DNA of 64,000 nt from Actinocatenispora sera (GTDB lineage: Bacteria > Actinomycetota > Actinomycetes > Mycobacteriales > Micromonosporaceae). The DNA lies in the NCBI RefSeq assembly GCF_018324685.1, contig NZ_AP023354.1, forward strand, positions 868,001 through 932,000, read 5' to 3'. Below are positions 63,061-64,000 of the stretch, piece by piece; position 1 is the stretch's first letter, and every line of letters starts with the position of its first letter. A program made the position numbers and the translations under genes. The notes beneath the pieces are model-generated. The model was not told the DNA's origin. It did no database searches and saw only the letters and a program-made list of their open reading frames with translations.

Positions 63061-63545
63061 CAGTCATCGAGGGAGCGGTCATCCGGGTCGATGGCGCGCA
63101 AGATGCGTTGATCGATCTCGCGTAGCTGCCGGGACTGAGCCTTGGTCAGCGGGTCGAAGACCAGGCGGCGAACCTCCTCGACGTGGCCGGGTGCGGTGTG
63201 GGTCACCTTGGTCCAGCCCTCGGCGGTCAGGGTCGCCAGGGTGTAGCGGCCATCCGCCGGATCAGGGGTGCGGCGCACCCAGCCGCGCTGCTCATGCCGG
63301 GCGACCACCTGGGACAGGCGCGGCAGCGAGCCCCCGGTTCGCGTCGCCAGCACGCTCATCCGCAGGGTGCGGTCGGGCGCCTGGGACAGCCAGGCCAGCA
63401 CCTGGTACTCGAAGTGACTGATCCCGGCGTCGCGGCGGAGTTGCGCGTCGAGCGCGGCCGGCAGCCTGATCAGCGCGCTGGCCAGGGAGAGCCACGTCCG
63501 CCTCTCCTCAGCGTCGAGCCAGCGGGGTTCCTGCGGGGTGTCCAT
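63060..63545 (-). CDS. MarR-family transcriptional regulator
   Basis: A 161-residue MarR protein of the same subgroup as the one at 17299-17748 (shared W-LDAEERRTW start). HTH: VLATRTGGSLPRLSQVVARH with wing TPDPADGRYTLATLT. A 16-bp palindrome and AT-rich sequence lie upstream. Its last bases abut the recombinase remnant, so it may have arrived with, or been joined by, that element. Confidence 0.9.
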   Translation of the reverse strand: MDTPQEPRWLDAEERRTWLSLASALIRLPAALDAQLRRDAGISHFEYQVLAWLSQAPDRTLRMSVLATRTGGSLPRLSQVVARHEQRGWVRRTPDPADGRYTLATLTAEGWTKVTHTAPGHVEEVRRLVFDPLTKAQSRQLREIDQRILRAIDPDDRSLDD

Positions 63546-63949
63546 GACGACAGCATAACTTAAAAGGTGAAGTGATTCACCGGCCGATTGACTTTCATGT
63601 TGAAGCGCCCTAGGCTAACTTGTGACTTAAATATTTAACTACTAGCGCCGAGTATCGGTCTGGGCTACGACCGCCTGGCCGCCGTGCTGGACTTCGGCAC
63701 CACGCGAGTTCGTCCTGGTGGCGTTGGGCTGAGGACCGGGCGCCGACCAGGCATGACCGACCGGGCGCGGGGCCCAGAAGCGCCGTACCCCGGCTCCGCG
63801 CCCTCGAACGACCGTGGGCTGCAACTACAGAGGTACGCGCGATTTCCCGGCCCGGATGTTTCGGGTCGGCGCCCAAGGCCCGACGGGCCAACCGAGCGCG
63901 AATCCGCGTCCTGGCCGCCCAAGCGGCCAGGAACATCCGAGGAGTGAAC
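63546..63949. other. upstream region of MarR and of the last gene
   Basis: About 400 bp. Near MarR: AT-rich promoter sequence with GGTGAAGTGATTCACC and TTAAATATTTAA palindromes. The remainder (63650-63940) shows a GC-rich frame that ends right before the next ribosome binding site; it has no domain and may be a decayed gene. Confidence 0.5.
63566..63581. promoter_or_regulatory. MarR operator candidate
   Basis: GGTGAAGTGATTCACC, perfect six-bp arms GGTGAA/TTCACC, 20 bp upstream of the MarR start. Typical of an autoregulatory MarR site. A second AT-rich palindrome, TTAAATATTTAA, is at 63628-63639. Confidence 0.5.
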
Positions 63950-64000
63950 ATGTCGACATACATCGCCGTCAGCCACCTGCAGCCCAAGGAAGGCCTACGA
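63950..64000 (+). CDS. start of a gene running out of the window
   Basis: ATG 63950 follows a good GAGGAG ribosome binding site and begins MSTYIAVSHLQPKEGLR before the window ends. Only 17 residues are visible, so no function is assigned. It is divergent from the MarR gene and is a plausible target of that regulator. Confidence 0.6.
   Translation, partial: MSTYIAVSHLQPKEGLR

Noticed and set aside
63684-63947. An 87-codon plus-strand open frame before the last gene
   Set aside because: It lacks a ribosome binding site and any domain; at most a decayed gene.

Overview
The window is chromosomal DNA of a very high G+C actinomycete. Codons end almost always in G or C, GTG starts are common, several genes look leaderless, and there are actinobacterial families throughout: GAF-ANTAR proteins, DUF574 SAM methyltransferases, DUF5994, PRC-barrel proteins and ECF sigma factors with SnoaL-like tails. 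The tRNA-Ser(GGA) / SRP RNA / dnaX / ybaB / recR block is an order shared by many actinomycetes. A Micromonosporaceae-like organism is plausible, but I cannot fix the genus from sequence alone.

Layout. 1-5.1 kb: three consecutive ANTAR-domain proteins, two DUF5994 proteins, a PRC-barrel protein and gene-poor stretches. 5.5-20.5 kb: an SDR/DUF2867 protein, a secreted or membrane phosphatase-type protein, a LytR-CpsA-Psr enzyme, beta-carbonic anhydrase, a small membrane-protein pair, a two-component system, a DUF574 methyltransferase, a DHA2 exporter divergent from a zinc alcohol dehydrogenase across CsoR/FrmR-like palindromes, a MarR regulator, and a SnoaL-like gene divergent from an ECF41/SigJ-like sigma factor, then a LysR regulator. 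20.6-34.8 kb: a membrane protein overlapping a Tat-exported multicopper oxidase, a second ECF factor, a cupin gene divergent from an epimerase, a ClC-type protein, a MarR-MFS pair, oxidoreductases with their regulators, and a glycosyltransferase. 34.9-47 kb: leuA behind a leucine-rich leader peptide and mutually exclusive hairpins, an SDR, a second two-component system, a secreted HNH nuclease, an aldolase, a second DHA2 exporter and a glutamate-type ABC transporter lacking its ATPase. 46.7-54.8 kb: an avidin-family protein divergent from a GlxA-type regulator, an ArsR-like regulator divergent from a membrane protein, and a LacI-controlled carbohydrate cluster (TIM barrel, LacI, Gfo/Idh, DUF993, TIM barrel). 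54.8-64 kb: a SnoaL protein, a flavin reductase, an SDR-merR pair behind a MerR-type promoter, a CurA-like reductase, recR, ybaB, dnaX, ffs, tRNA-Ser, a tyrosine-recombinase remnant and a MarR gene.

How the genes work together. The most coherent unexpected signal is regulatory. Four promoters, arranged as two divergent pairs 6.5 kb apart (18.41-18.47 kb and 24.89-25.06 kb), share CTGAC(A/G)-16 bp-CGTC(G/C)T, very close to the promoter class of SigJ/ECF41 sigma factors. They would tie the ECF factor itself, a SnoaL-like protein, a cupin and an NAD-dependent epimerase into one small regulon. Other self-contained circuits readable from sequence are the leucine attenuator of leuA, a 24-bp palindrome filling a 20-bp promoter spacer in front of a leaderless SDR-merR operon, and a 14-bp-arm LacI operator controlling the DUF993 sugar cluster.
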